A stretch of DNA of 64,000 nucleotides from [Phialemoniopsis] sp. UDSM-2020 (lineage: Eukaryota; Ascomycota; Sordariomycetes; Thyridiales; Thyridiaceae). The translations under genes were made by a program, and so were the position numbers. The first letter of the stretch is position 1. Every line of letters begins with the position of its first letter. The stretch is taken from the NCBI GenBank assembly GCA_018873225.1, contig JAEILZ010000003.1, forward strand, positions 496,001-560,000. Reading direction: 5' to 3'. Below, in pieces: positions 23,342 to 35,990 of the stretch. The notes under the pieces are model-generated. The model was not told the DNA's origin. It made no database searches and saw only the letters and a program-made list of their open reading frames with translations.

Positions 23342-25781
23342 TGTGGAAAGTTGGGAAGAATAGTGATATAAGTGTTTGTAGAAGTGATTCTGAGCTTTTG
23401 CTTGATTTGGAGGAGTTCTTGTGCTTAATCAGGATGAGGATGAGAATGATTTCTATCTACTTCACATCGAGGTCGAGATGGACCTCTTTATACTTTTCCA
23501 TCTCATAGTCTCTGCCGCCAAGATGGCATCTCGGGCCGAGGAAAGTACTATTCTAGCGAGCTGTAGCATAACGAGCCAGACATTATTCACAACTAGTCTG
23601 CCTTGTCTCCACGCCCGAATGAAGCTATCCCGGAGCGAACTGTATGCAGTCGGACGAAAGATGCGTCCGTCTTACAGAATGAAGCAAACGAGCTGATACA
23701 TGGTGACTATCAGGCACATGGTCAGGCCATGATCTGCATTCTTTGCGTTTATTCTCCTTACCTAAGTGCAAAAGGAAGTGGCAGCAAAAAAGGCCTCAAA
23801 CTAGGCGTCCAATATACAGCGCTCCCTTGTGTAAAGACGAGGCTCAACAAGGGTGTACGCTGTATTACACGGCGGAAGTGTAAGAGCGGATGAATACACA
23901 GTGCATGTCAGACGTCAGTTCTAGGCCAGGACAGATGGCAAACGGCCAATGACACGCCCAGCCACGATGCGTGGTTCGAGCGGGAGGGAGGGAGAGACCC
24001 GCATCTAGGGCGGGTAGTGCAAGCCACGAATGCTTGGTGCGTCAATCGTTCGAATAACGTTGAGGAGCCGACCCCATGCGCATAATGCGATGTCATGTTT
24101 TTCCCCTTCAGCTCGTCGATCTTGAAACATGATTACGGGGCTGAACACTCTGTTGTAAGCGAGACATTTGGTGCTGATCGTCACCGTTTTCTCCTGACCG
24201 ATCTAGGCGCCAGGGTTCACTCTCCCGTCTGTCCCCAGAGAATGCCCCGCAGTGGCGGGTTTACATCCAGCGGAATTGCACCCTGAGAGCACGGGGCAAG
24301 ACGGGGTAGGGCGCCGGCGATGATGATCCGTCTACCGCTGGTGGACCGCGAGGCAGATTCCAGGCGGACCGTTGTTGTGTTACTGAAGATGTCCTCTGGA
24401 CATTCAGCTCTAGAGCGATGTTCTCGTTTACGCTTTTTGGCAACCGACAAGCTCGGAGGATGATCGCATGGAGCTCGTCGATCTCGAAAGTCTCGAAAGC
24501 TTCTGCGTGGGGACTTTCCCAGGTGGAGCTGCGTCTCGGGAGGGCATTGCCGGCCGGCTCTTGGGGCATGAAGCAGCTGTATCCTGTTTGCCAGTCTGCT
24601 TGTCGACCTTTAGCCTTCCTTTCAACACACTATTCCAGTAATCTGGGAAGGATGGTTATGCCGACAGCTTACTGCTGAGTGTCTATGCTAATTCGAGAAG
24701 ACGATATCTATTTCTAGTGCCTTTCACTACTGTCAATCGAGAATAAGATCGATGGTGGCGCCTGCACAATGGAAGGGGCCGTCCAGTCTAGCTGGCCAAG
24801 AAAGGACCCTGAAGAATGTCCAAGTGGTTGTGTTGGCTGACCTTCACGTCAGTGGCTTGGGCAAGGTGCGAGGTCGGCGAGCAGTCCGGGGACTTCCCCT
24901 CAATTACGCCCAAGTCAAAAAGAAAACTACACCCCGTTATCGTCAGGCGATGCGAAATACGTGGTATGACCCCTTCATTTGGGCGACCGCATTGGTGCTA
25001 CGGCTGAGCGTTTCAAAGGGCACGACACGGTCACCAAAATCTAAGCTTAAAATAGCATGATCCGCATCCAGGTAAACAAGGGATCTTCAGCGGGGCTGTG
25101 CGGCTGTGGAGTCTTGCCAAGCTTAAACCCAAAAATAATGACGAGATTGATGCCCACCCCTGCTTCTCGAATCACTTGCTGATTCCAGGTCTTACAGGTC
25201 GGTCGGTCAGGTGAAGGTTTGGGCACGGTGCTGTGATGGCTTTCGATATCTTTACTGGCTGGATGCTCAAGCTTCTGGGCTGAAAATGAACACCCGGAGA
25301 CCAGTCACTTCTCATTACCTCATCGCCCGAGTTCGGTGTTTTGAACATGGCGATCCTGAAATTTAGACTGTTCCCGAGCGCAGTGCAAGCCGGTTGAGAG
25401 CTCTACGGAATTGACATGTTAGCTCAGCTCCGAGCTTAAAGTACTGTACATGCTAATGACGAAAAGCTCCAGTTTCTCATCTTATCTCCTCGATCACAAT
25501 CCTCTTCAGCAGTCTTGTCACTATCAATGCCTGCACATGGGGACTGTAAGAATGGGACGATCAGCCAAGTTCAGATTCGAGAGCATGTAGTTAGCACCTT
25601 CACACTCGAAAAGCAAAGATATATCGGCACATACTTCCGAGTCTTCAATGCAAATTCTCATCCATTGACCAAGCGTCACCGTCTCGAATACCATCGCCCG
25701 AGTGTATGCCCCTGTAGACAATCGCCACCTCTTCGGAGCTTTACGCACGCCGATAAAAAATACCTCACCAATGGATCCCCT
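23342..25781. other. Gene-poor stretch of 2.4 kb
   Basis: Apart from the promoter of the secreted peptide I can support nothing here. A minus-strand reading at 24261-24710 has protein-like composition (segment EIDELHAIILRACRLP), but no start, splice pattern or family was found, so it may be a gene relic. Confidence 0.4.
23487..23492 (-). promoter_or_regulatory. TATA box of the defensin-like gene
   Basis: TATAAA on the minus strand, about 146 bp before the start codon at 23341. Confidence 0.55.
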
Positions 25782-26723
25782 TCACTCCGGCTTTGAACCA
25801 GGCTCAATCTCGTCGTAGCTCTGCAGTATCCGGTCAAAGTACGACTTCTGCATCCCCTTGAGCTCCGCGTGCGTCGCCACCCACTCGCGGTTCTCCTTGA
25901 TGCCCCGCACAATCATCCGGCTCACGTCCTGCGCCGGGATCCGCCTCGCCACGCGCTTCTCGCGCTCCACCTTTTGCGGCGCGCCGTACCTCTCGGGCCG
26001 CGCCCGCTCGCACTGCATGATGTCCGTGTAGGTCGCCGCGACGACGACGTTGGTGACGCCGACGCCGTGCTCGAGCGACTCGAGGCGCAGGGCCGCGCCG
26101 AGCGCCATGACGGCCGCCTTGGCCGACGTGTAGGGCCCGTGGTTGGAGAACCACGTCGGGTTCATGCCGGCCTGCGAGCCCGTGATGACGATGTGGCCCG
26201 CCTTGCGCCGGCACATCTCTGGGTAGAAGATCTGGATGAAGTTTGTCACGCCGAAGAGCACGACGTTGTAAACCCTGTTCCTCCGCTCGCGTTTAGTCAA
26301 GGGAACAAAACTAGCCTTATGTTCGTCTGAGGAGTCTTACCAATCCCAGTCTTCTGCGCGATGGTCAAGAAAGGGGCCGCCGGTGGTCACTCCGGCGTTG
26401 AGCACCAAGACGTCACAGGGCCCAAATGCCTTCTCGGCCTCGTCGTGTAGGTTCTGGACGGCCTTTTTGTCTGACACGTCGCACACGATGGGCAGGCATT
26501 GTGCACCGGCTTGACGGATCTGCACCGCTGCCGACTCCAAGCGCTCCTTGTTGGTTGATGCGATGACAATCTTTGCGTCGCCTTCTTTGGCCAGGTCCAG
26601 AGCAAGCGCCAGTCCTATTCCCGTAGCACCGCCTGTGATGATGGACACCTTGCCTTTGAGATCTGGCATCGTGAGAGTTGTTGTCGACGCCTCCGAGGCG
26701 TCGAATGGTTTCCGGACTGACAT
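25782..26723 (-). CDS. Short-chain dehydrogenase/reductase
   Basis: Two exons (26341-26723 and 25782-26274; intron 26275-26340) give about 291 residues. The classical SDR cofactor motif TGGATGIG, the LNAGV block (NNAG-like), Ser in VITGSQAG and Tyr/Lys in YTSAK make a complete catalytic set. No transit or signal peptide is visible. A second Met at MPDLKGKV could be the start. The substrate cannot be inferred. The gene is divergent from another SDR 588 bp away, so the two may share a promoter and belong to the accessory block that runs to 43 kb. Confidence 0.9.
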
Positions 26724-27311
26724 ATTTCAGGCAATGATCGAGATGAGGTGTCAAGTGATGAATCCGAGTAGTGTAGCCGTTTGGGTGCTATCGCAAAGAA
26801 ATGAGGCCATCATCAGCCCCGTCATCATATCTATAGTCAGAGGGTTCAACATCACTGACATTTCGCTAAGTAGTGCTGATCACCGATCCGGAAATACAGA
26901 CCCAGACTGGTGGCTGATTTTCGGATGACGGCCGTTCTACCCCGCGCCTATTGCGGCCCCGGGCGGGGCAGTTGAATCTCCGACGCGTCTTCCGGACCAC
27001 GCCTGTAATAGGACCCAAAGGTTTGTCAGTCGAAAGCGGTATATGTCCTAGTCTATAGTCAAGCTTTAAGGGTTATGCTCCAGCGCGATTTTACCAAGCT
27101 AATGCTGTCCTGTTTGGCATAGTTCAACACTGGCCGGAAATCCATCTGCCAACGGAAATAACCATGGAATCCAGGAAGTAATGCTATTAAATTCGATATG
27201 AATAAGAAAAGGTACAATAAGTACGAGAATGAATAAGGAGAGGATTTGCCTGAACATAGATCGTTCTTTTGCAGTTAGATATACCCGCTGAGGATTGTGG
27301 GAATTGTCATA
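26724..27311. other. Divergent promoter region between two SDR genes
   Basis: No exon or strong TATA motif was recognised; ORFs here are short. Confidence 0.5.
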
Positions 27312-28470
27312 ATGGCCAACATCGCAGCAGGGAACCTGTTCAATGTCAAGGGGATGGTGTTTGTCATCTCTGGCGGCGGCACTGGTAAGTGAGGCTCTGC
27401 TAGGTCACAACCAGGGTAAAGAGTGTCATCTGACGCACATAGGTATCGGGGCCATGATGGCCAATGCACTGGACGCCAACGGAGCCAGGAAAGTCTACAT
27501 CCTTGGCCGCCGGCTCGACAAGCTGGAAGAGATGGCATCGAAAGCGGTAGAGTAATGTCCGGAACCAAACTCAGGTTGGCGAGTATTGATACCAAGCAGG
27601 CGAACAAATCGGTCGTACCGATCCAGTGCGACATCACATCACAACCGGACCTACTAAAGGTCGTCGAGACCATCAAATCCCAGGTCCCCTACGTCAACGC
27701 CGTCCTCGCCAACCACGGCGCCAAGGGCCCAACGCTCGACGACATGCCCGAGGACCTCAGCCTGGAGGACATGCAGGCCTTCCTCTGGAAGAGTCCGATC
27801 GCCGACTTCAACGACACCTTCCTCGCCAACACGAGCGCCGTATTCTACTTCTTTGTCGCGTTTCTGGGCCTGCTCAAGGCCGGCAACGAGCACCCGGAGT
27901 CTCCCGGCACGCAGCTCAACATCAAGAGCCAGATGCTCATCACCAGCAGCCAGGCCGCCTTCTCGCGCATACCCAAGATGGGCTTCGCGTACTCGGCGAG
28001 CAAGTACGGCGTCATCCAGATGATGAAGCAGCTGGCCACCATGTTTGTGCCGTACGGGATGCGCGTCAACGTCTTTGCGCCGGGGATCTACCCGAGCGAT
28101 ATGTCGTCGGTAAGGGACCTGATTCCTCTACTCGTCCTTTGGCTTCCCTCCTTGCTCGCATTCTTGCTCGTCTTCCATGCTGATTCTTCGATTCTCTTAC
28201 TGATGTCTTCGTCGTTTCACAGGCGTTTATGAAAACATTTGACAATGATGAAATCCCAAGGACCATTGTTCCCATTCAACGTATCGGTACGGCCGAGGTA
28301 AGTCATCCATCTTCTCACGGGTTGTTGTCAGCGGACGTCTGGATCTGACGCATTGGCAGGATATTGCGGGCATGATTCTTTTCATGTGTAGCCGGGCAGG
28401 GGCTTATATCAATGGGAACGTGCTGCTGAGCGATGGGGGCCGGCTGTGCGGTCTGCCAGCGACGTATTGA
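27312..28470 (+). CDS. Short-chain dehydrogenase/reductase
   Basis: Five exons (27312-27384, 27443-27546, 27600-28109, 28223-28297, 28360-28470) give about 290 residues. The cofactor motif ISGGGTGIG is split by the first intron; ANHGA stands where NNAG is usual; Ser lies in LITSSQAA and Tyr/Lys in YSASKYG. The C-terminal INGNVLLSDGG is the usual SDR substrate-loop end. The intron at 27547-27599 has a GTAGAG donor and is needed to skip an in-frame stop at 27553. Asn-His-Gly in place of Asn-Asn-Ala-Gly also occurs in other fungal SDRs. It probably reduces or oxidises a hydroxyl or keto group; substrate unknown. Confidence 0.9.
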
Positions 28471-29470
28471 ATTAGGTACCTAGAATAATCCCATCGGACA
28501 AACGGACTCCAAATCGGAAATTTTGCAAGGAGCTTGCTACGCCGCAGTGGACAAACCACTCCTCGGTCTTGGCACGCCGTTCGAGTCGAGGGCTCGATAA
28601 CGTTATTCTGCAGTGCCGGGATCGTCCATGACCCGCATGGAACCACTGGGCAAATTAAGCCGTCCATAATTCCAAACCCACAAACATGATCAGAGATTTT
28701 TTCTGTTGCAGATCGCATGTTGGTTCAATGGTCAGAAACACACAAAATAGCGATGGCTGGGGGATGTTGGTCCAGGCTGTGCTTGGACCTCACGCATTGT
28801 TGGAGCAGTTGGCCTGTTTTTGAGGCTGAGTTTTCTGCTTCTTTGGATGCACATCACATCACCCAACGCCACTCTGTCTCAGACGACGGTCCGGTACACA
28901 AGGATGCGGGAGACCGGCTGGCTGCCAATGGGACCAAGGCCTGGTAGGGCTAGGATCTGCCACTCCACACACCGCAACTCCGCTTTAGCGCCGGCATAAG
29001 AATCTCACCAACCTATTGGCGGAGGGGGGGCTGTGCGACCGCTGTGCCGTTGGCTTGCGCCGAACGGACCACAAGCCCCAGTTTCATCGTGCTCCCGGTT
29101 AGTCATGAAAAGTGCTCTATTGTTGGAAACAGGGCCCCATGCCATGCATCAAGGTCTTTGTGTGACTGTAGTGAGAAAAGTCGAGACAGTCCTACGATGC
29201 GGAGCCAACAGTATCTCTGGCCGGTCGGCGATTGGCCGGCGAAGCTTCCTGTGCCTCAACCGGTTCCTTTCCAACAGACAGCCATCCCCACCTCACACCC
29301 TGGTGCCTGCTCCGCTGCCTGGACTCGAGGTGATACAGATATATATACGGCGAGTGCCTGATGTTTTATGTGACTCGCCCACATGTTGGCTGTTAAAACT
29401 CTGAATCCTTCCAAAAACATTCACGATCTTACCTGACACCTACGTACAATTTACCTCGATAGCGATCAAC
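28471..29470. other. Intergenic, one kilobase
   Basis: A TATATATA element sits near its right end. Other ORFs are short and without likeness. Confidence 0.5.
29340..29347 (+). promoter_or_regulatory. TATA element of the MARVEL protein gene
   Basis: TATATATA lies about 124-131 bp upstream of the start codon at 29471. Confidence 0.5.
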
Positions 29471-30160
29471 ATGTCTTCCATCATCGGTCTTGGTCTTCGA
29501 GGGTTCCTGGTAAGACGACAATATATACACAACCTCACTCTCTCGACGATGCTAACGCAGTGACTCATCTCCTCAGGTCCTCTGCGGCGCAGTCGTCCTC
29601 GGCCTGTCGGTTACGCTGGCCAAGAAGCAAGTCCTGGGCAACCCTCCGTCCGAGACGAGCTTCAGCGCCTTCTCGGGCGCCTTTGGCATCATCGCTTCGG
29701 CGGTGGGCATCCTCGCGATATTCGTCGACTCCATCCCCGTGCTCATCGCCGCCGGCATCGATGCCCTGGCTGCCATCTTCTACCTGGCCGCTGGTGTTGT
29801 AAGTGCCCCTAACCCAAAGCGACGCCTGTCCAGGACAACTCATACTGATACGCATCTTTGCTACCGCAGGCCATGGCCGTCGCCCTCAAGGGCGTATCGT
29901 GCACGGACGACTCCGACCAAGGCGTGTACGACCGGTACACCAACAAGCTGATCAACGGCGGCTGCGTGGACTACAATGGCCCTCTCTGCGGAGTCGGCAC
30001 CGAGGGCGACGAGAAGGCCATCAAGAATGCGCTCAAGTCCCGGTGCACGCAGGTCCAGGCCGACTACGCCTTTGAGTTCATCGCCTGCGCTTTTGGCATC
30101 GGCGCGCTCGTCCTGCTGTTTTTCACCTCGAAGCGATCGGGCCGGGCTTCCTACGTCTAA
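29471..30160 (+). CDS. MARVEL-like four-helix membrane protein
   Basis: Three exons (29471-29509, 29577-29798, 29870-30160) give 183 residues. Hydrophobic segments near residues 5-25, 42-62, 65-92 and 148-170 give four membrane helices, with a Cys-containing loop between the last two (VSCTDD, GGCVDY, LCGVG, RCTQV). The C-terminal tail is short and basic (SKRSGRASYV). This is the layout of the fungal MARVEL/non-classical-export-protein family, found in plasma-membrane domains or transport vesicles. The first exon carries only 13 codons. Its neighbours are oxidoreductases and a Zn2Cys6 regulator, but a role with them is not shown. Confidence 0.82.
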
Positions 30161-30881
30161 GAGACGCTATCATACGAGTGCTGCGCACTGCACACGACAC
30201 GTTCCCCTTGACGATCGTTCGATAATGACAGCTGAAAGTGCTTTTGGAAAGTCCTGCGGCGACAGGCATGGAAGGAGATTTCTGGATATCGGGTAATGCG
30301 TGAATCCTGCCGGAATGGCAAATTTGACGAAATTTCACCTATTGATAGTTGCATTTGACGAGATAGATATGCTCAATGATACCTCTTCTGTTTTTCTGCA
30401 TTCGCAGTGCTGATGTACTGTTGATGACTGAGCAAATGTGCAGCCGAGTGTTACTTACATAGCGCCGTCCTCACTCGGTCCTCCCAGCTGGCGCATCTCT
30501 CATGGGTAGCCAGCCCAGCAACGGTGCTAAAAGATGTCAGGTAGGCAATCCACGGTCTCTGCGGCCAGTCGGGAGGAAGCGACCGGCAGGCAAGAAATCC
30601 ATTCGTCCAAGGCGGGGGCGAGTCATGATCTCGTAACACTGACTTAGCCCCACAAAAACTATGCTCGGCCTCGGCGGCAGGATTGAGAGCGAGGCCGAGC
30701 AGAGCACACCATGTCAACGAACTTCGTACATACTGCCCGTCTGAGCTGAAGGAATAAGTCCCTCGGAGATCCGTCTCGGGTCGTCGTTACAAGGAAGTGC
30801 CAATATTCTCGTGTTTCTTCCTAGCACAATCGTCTTATCAACATCTGTGCAGCGACTCCCGCATGTGAGAGCTCGGACACC
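30161..30881. other. Intergenic upstream of the Zn2Cys6 regulator
   Basis: No coding support; presumed regulator promoter. Confidence 0.5.
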
Positions 30882-33195
30882 ATGGCCGACAACAAGAAGA
30901 ACACCCTAGCCACCCCGGACATCAGTCCTCCGGACGCCGGACCGTCGTCGGTGCACCCGTCGTCTTCGGCGACAGCAACGGCCCCGCTGGACGCCACGTC
31001 CAGCATGCGCCGCAGCCGAGCGAGCGCCGCCCGCAAGGTGGAGCGCTCGTGCATCGTGTGCCACCGCCGCAAGGTCCGCTGCGACAAGAAGCTGCCCTGC
31101 GCGACGTGCCGCCGCAACGGCGTCCTGTGCTGCTACCCGCCCGGGGACAAGCCGCCGGCCCGACAGCCCAAGTCGACGATCGCCGACATCGCGTCGCGGC
31201 TCGTGCAGCTCGAGAAGACGCTCGTGGCCATCTCGGGCGGCGACACGTCGCTGCCGTTGTCGTCGCTGGAGCGCGGAGGGGCCCGCCACGCGGAAGGGTC
31301 GAGGCGGCAGCAGCGCGCGGAATCAGAAGAGGGCGCGAGGTCGTCTATTGAGGACGACGACGACGGAGTGTCTTCGAGCGCGTCGTCGCTTGATGAGATT
31401 CTTGTTGAGCATGGGAGTTCTAGTCGGTATATCAATGAGATATTGTTGTCGCGCGTGCTTGAAGAGGTAAGCATCCATTATGCTATCCATCACTTATGGC
31501 AAGGAATTGCTGACTGGCTTTTGTAGGAGAAGGAAATACAATCCGCAATGGCGTCGCCCGGGGATCACGAAAGTAGCGATGCACAAGACATGCTACACAC
31601 TCAGCCGTTTAGCATCGGAGGCCTACTCCCAGGGTCACTGGCCGCGCAAGGCGATGTCCAGAAATTGTATCCTTCGACATACCGGGGCATGCAGTTATGG
31701 AGTTTCTTTGTCGGTAGTATTGACTCTATCGGCAAGGTGTTGCACATTCCTACCGTTCAGGTGGAAGTATACACTGCGATCAACAACCGGTACGAAACAA
31801 CACCGGAGATGCACTGCTTGCTGTTTGCCGTCTTCTTCTCGGCAACCATTGCCATGAGCCCCGAGGATGTGCTCCACATGCTCGGCCATGACAAGGTCAC
31901 CGCTTTCAACAACTTTAAACATGGCTTCGAGATCGCGCTGTCTCAGGCTAACATCCTGGAAACGCCCACTATCAAATCGTTACAAGCCATGGCAATCTTT
32001 CTCGTAAGTGATAACTCCGACGACAACAGCAGGAGCAGTGGCTGACTCTCGTGCGCAACAGAAAATGTACCGCTCCATCAACAGCGGCCGCGCAATCTGG
32101 ATCCTCTCAGGCGTCGCCGTCCGCGCCGCAAAGTCAATCGGCCTGCACCGCGACGGCACCAAGCTCGGCATCCCGCCCTTCGAGTGCGAGATCCGCCGCC
32201 GCCTCTTCTGGTCCATCAACTCGGTCGACGGCCGCGCCATCGAGGACTTCGGCCTCTTCGTCGCCGACGACCCGGACCACACAGACGTCGAGATGCCGCT
32301 CAACGTCGACGACGCCGCTCTCTTCCCGGGCATGAAGAGCCTGCCCAGCCCCGCGGAGGGCTGGACCGAGATGACCCTCGCCCTGAGCATGTACCACACG
32401 GGCCTCGCCCAGCGCCAGCTGCACCAGATGATCATGGGCGGCGGCGGGTCCAAGCCGCCGCGCCGCAAGGACGACGACGAGCGCCGGCGCATCGTCGCGC
32501 GCACGACGGCGCTCGTCGAGGACATGTTCCGCGGGTACAACCCCGTCGTGCCGCAGCAGCGCGCGGCGCGCATCATCACGGGCATCGTCCTGCGCAAGCT
32601 CGACCTCATCAGCCGGCAGCAGTGGCGCGTCGCGTCGTCGCGGCGCGAGCCCGAGCGCACAGCCGAGAGCCTGCGCGCCGCCGTCGAGGTGCTCGAGCTG
32701 CACCTCGAGGCCTCGCGCGACGACCTCCTGCGCAATTTCGCGTGGACGTGCGAGGCGTACCCGCAGTATAATGTTCTGCTGTACGTCCTGTGGCACCTGA
32801 GCGTCGAGCCGAGGGGGGAGATGGTGGGCCGGGCGTGGGATGCGGTCGAGGGGGCGTTTGCGCTGGAGAGAGTGCGGCGGGAGAGGCAGGTGCAGAGTAT
32901 ATCGGGGGCCAAGTGGAGCGTCATCAGGGCTATGCGGGAGAAGGCTCTATGCAGGAAGGAAGTGGCGGAGAAGGGCGTTGAGGTCACTCCGGCGGCCGTG
33001 AAGACTAGTGGGTCGGGAGGTGAGGTTGAGGCTGGGGATTCTATGCAGGATATGGCGGCTGGTATCCAAACGGAGTTGTTCCCTGGCCAGGTGGACCCCG
33101 GCGCTTTGGCGGACATGGCACCTTGGGGTGACGGCTTCATGGACTGGACGTCGCTTCTTGAGGATTTCAGTGGGCAGGATCAAGTCTTCCAGTGA
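30882..33195 (+). CDS. Zn2Cys6 transcription factor with fungal-specific domain
   Basis: Three exons (30882-31466, 31527-32003, 32062-33195) give about 731 residues. The binuclear zinc cluster is CIVCHRRKVRCDKK followed by PCATCRRNGVLC (Cys spacing 2-6-5-2-6) near residues 57-85, preceded by a Ser/Ala-rich leader. A short leucine-rich linker IASRLVQLEKTL may dimerise. The fungal-specific transcription factor domain includes GRAIWILSGVAVRAAKSIGLHRDG and CEIRRRLFW. It is nuclear and likely regulates nearby genes. Exon 3 is very GC-rich in third positions, which explains the long empty reading frames on the opposite strand. It sits centrally among SDR and MFS genes and is the obvious local regulator (inference). 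Confidence 0.93.
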
Positions 33196-33610
33196 CGAAT
33201 AGACAATTCTCAAACTGATAATATCATCATCCCATTTAGGCATGGAAACTGTCGGTACTTCATTCAGTATTTGCCACGAAGCGTAGTATTACTCTAATTA
33301 ATGTTCAGCGATGGGGGCTAATGGCATCGGGTGATTCATTAGTCATTGACACGCTCGCTTCTAGTCAAAGCAAAAGAGTACCGCATCTAATGTCGTTTCT
33401 TTCTATACAAAGAAACCATGTATAAGAGATGTATAAAGTGAAGAGGAGATGTCCAGTCTACCCAGTTCTCTACTTGTTTGACAGCAAGGAAAAATTAGTC
33501 TAATTAGGCAACAACTGATCAAGTTGGGCAACCTATACATGTATTACAGCCCATAACGCCGTCTATCGATTACCTCTTCCATATGACCCTCATCTCCATA
33601 TTGGAGGATT
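33196..33610. other. Convergent intergenic region
   Basis: 3' flanks of the regulator and the MCT transporter; AT-rich, no coding support. Confidence 0.5.
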
Positions 33611-35118
33611 CTAAAAGATTGCACTGGGCTTGACACCGACATGCGTGATCCTCGTCATCAAGATGCACGTCGTGCCCGTGAGGCAGAGCACACCGGCAAA
33701 GACCTTAAGGCCGACCCAGCTGCCCGTGTTGTCGAGAATGGCGCCGGCGATGGGGCTCGTGGTCAGACCGGGTAGTGAGCCGATGAGGAAGACCAGACCG
33801 GTGCGGAAGCCGATCTCGCGGAGCGGGGAGATGGCGGCAACCAGCGCGCCGATCAAGGACACGTAGGCGCCAGAGGTGAAGCCGAAGACGGCGGCGAAGG
33901 CGACAGTGCTCGCCGTGCTGCGGCCGGGGATCCACAGGGCCAGGATGAAGATGCCGGTGGAGTAGCATGCCATCAGGAAAGTGTTGTACTTTCCAAGCTT
34001 GTCGGAGGCCCAGCCTGCTAGTAGACGGCCGAAGAGACTATGAATGTGTGTTAGCAGGCTACAATTCAACATAGTAAGGAATAAGATCAGTGTACTAACC
34101 TTCCGGCGTTCAGAATAGCGACAAGGTACTGAACCAGGTTGGGATCCATCCCGTCCTCGAATGCCTCCACCTGGAGGTACGTAATGGGAACGTAGATGCC
34201 AAAAGTGAGGAAGAACATGCCAGCAAGAAGGAACTGGAAGCCCCTCTCGTGGAACGGCGCCAACATCTGCTGCTTGCTCAGCTGGCCCGGGTGGGGCGGC
34301 AGGCGCGACGTGATGGTCAGGTTGGCAACAATGAGCAGGGCGAGGATCAGGAACGCCGACACGCGCATGGCCCAGCCGTAGCCGATCTGCTCGATGAGGC
34401 GGCTAAGCATTATGGGAAAGATGACGCCGCCGATCGAGGAGCCGGCCGCGACGAAGCCGAAGGCAATACCCCTCTTCTTGTTGAACCATCCCGTGATGCA
34501 GTTGATGCCCGGCTGGAAGACGGCGGCGACGCCAATGGCGCTACAGACGCCCTGGGAGAGCAGGAACTGGTAATACTGAGTCGAAATGGAGGCCATCATG
34601 AGGCCAAAGACGTGCAGGAAGGTGCCGATGAGAACGATGTAGCGCGGCCCGTACTTGTCGAATGACTTGCCGACGATGGGGCCCATGGCCATCATGAAGA
34701 AGACCTGTAGGGAGGGGATCCAGGCGATGGTGCTGGAGGAGTAGTTGTGGAGGGGCCCGGCTTGGTAGTACTGCTGGAAGACGCCGACGCCTGTTGTACA
34801 AGACATGTTAGCTGGGTGGGTTCAACAAAACTGTGAGAAGCATGGAAACGACGTACTGTTTAGCCATCCGAAACTGCAGATCGAGGTGCAGAACGCGCCC
34901 AGGACGCAGAGCCATGCCGCGGCGCCGCCGTCGGGCGCATCGCTGCCCCAACCGCCCGCAGCTGCCTTTGGCGGTGCTGCCTCAACATCACGTTTCTCGG
35001 GAATGGTAGGCTCATTGCCGTCGATCTGGGTGTCTGTGTCGGTGACGGAGGCTGAATGGAGGTCTGTTCGGTCGGTGACAAGACCACCCTGCGGGTGGGA
35101 TTCGGGTGCTGATGTCAT
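33611..35118 (-). CDS. MFS monocarboxylate-transporter-like permease
   Basis: Three exons (34857-35118, 34100-34790, 33611-34037) give about 459 residues. The N-terminal tail is hydrophilic up to PDGGAAAWLCVLGAFC, the typical start of helix one in the fungal MCT (SLC16-like) family, followed by SFGWLN and GVFQQYY. Further hydrophobic helices total about 12, with GKSFDKYGPR in the loop between helices two and three. The family moves small monocarboxylates or related acids, though many fungal members have no known substrate. A Cys-rich or large C-terminal domain is absent. It lies beside the Zn2Cys6 gene, convergent to it. Confidence 0.9.
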
Positions 35119-35990
35119 TGTTTATCGAGAACTTGGCTGTAGAGCAGAGAATATGGAGCGAGATCTAGTTTGGTGCAATTGAGAGGTTACACGAAGAATG
35201 ATGTCGTGAATGGGATGGTATGGGATGTATGGGAGCTGTCAAATTCGAGAGCGTGGGGGACCACTTGTATTTATGCGACTCTTTCCTTTTTGGAAAAATC
35301 TATGATGAGATCTCAGGGACCTCGCCCTTTCCCCTGGGCTCGGCCGCCGAAGCTCAAGCTGCCTGTGTGTCTGCCCGTCGAAAAACCAAAGCGCGACTCA
35401 TTTTTGCGTGTTTCCAGGGGGGCTCGGCGGAGGCATCAAAACCGTCGCCGAGGCCGTGGCCCCACTGACTCGGCACTCCATTTCTTATGCGAGCTTATCC
35501 GTCCCGGAAGCTTAGCTATTTAGTCTGGCCCAGCGGCCCAGCATTTGTGGCACTAGAGCCTTTGTCAGGTTTTGTCTTGCTCGCTCTGCAGCTTATGCGC
35601 AATCCCTCAGAGGCCGAGTACTCCGCCGAGAGCGAAAGGTGCTGCGGTGCATTTGCATCTGTCTCGGATAGCACTTCAAAGGTCAATCCACCGATCGTGC
35701 GCCATGCTGACAAATTCGAAGCTGGTCTTGTTGCCTGGATCACCATAACGATGCTCCTTCCAAGGTTGCTCTTTCTTTTTGGAGGAAATCTATTGTTGAC
35801 ACTAATCCTCTCCAGTCAGCCCTAGGCGCCTGAAATGCCAACATACAGGCTTTCGATGCAACCTGATGTGCTGTGGCCACGGAAGACAAAGCGGCAGCCA
35901 TGGAAATCCATGGAGATCATCCCACGGGTTTCCATGGATCGCTGTATTTCAAACGAAATGGACAGCACAAGTCAATATAATTCACGCTGC
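35119..35990. other. Intergenic
   Basis: Presumed promoter of the MCT gene on the left; no exon could be supported on either strand. Confidence 0.5.

Noticed and set aside
31980..33140. 386-codon minus-strand ORF
   Set aside because: It mirrors the GC-rich third exon of the Zn2Cys6 regulator and has low-complexity Ser/Arg composition without motifs.
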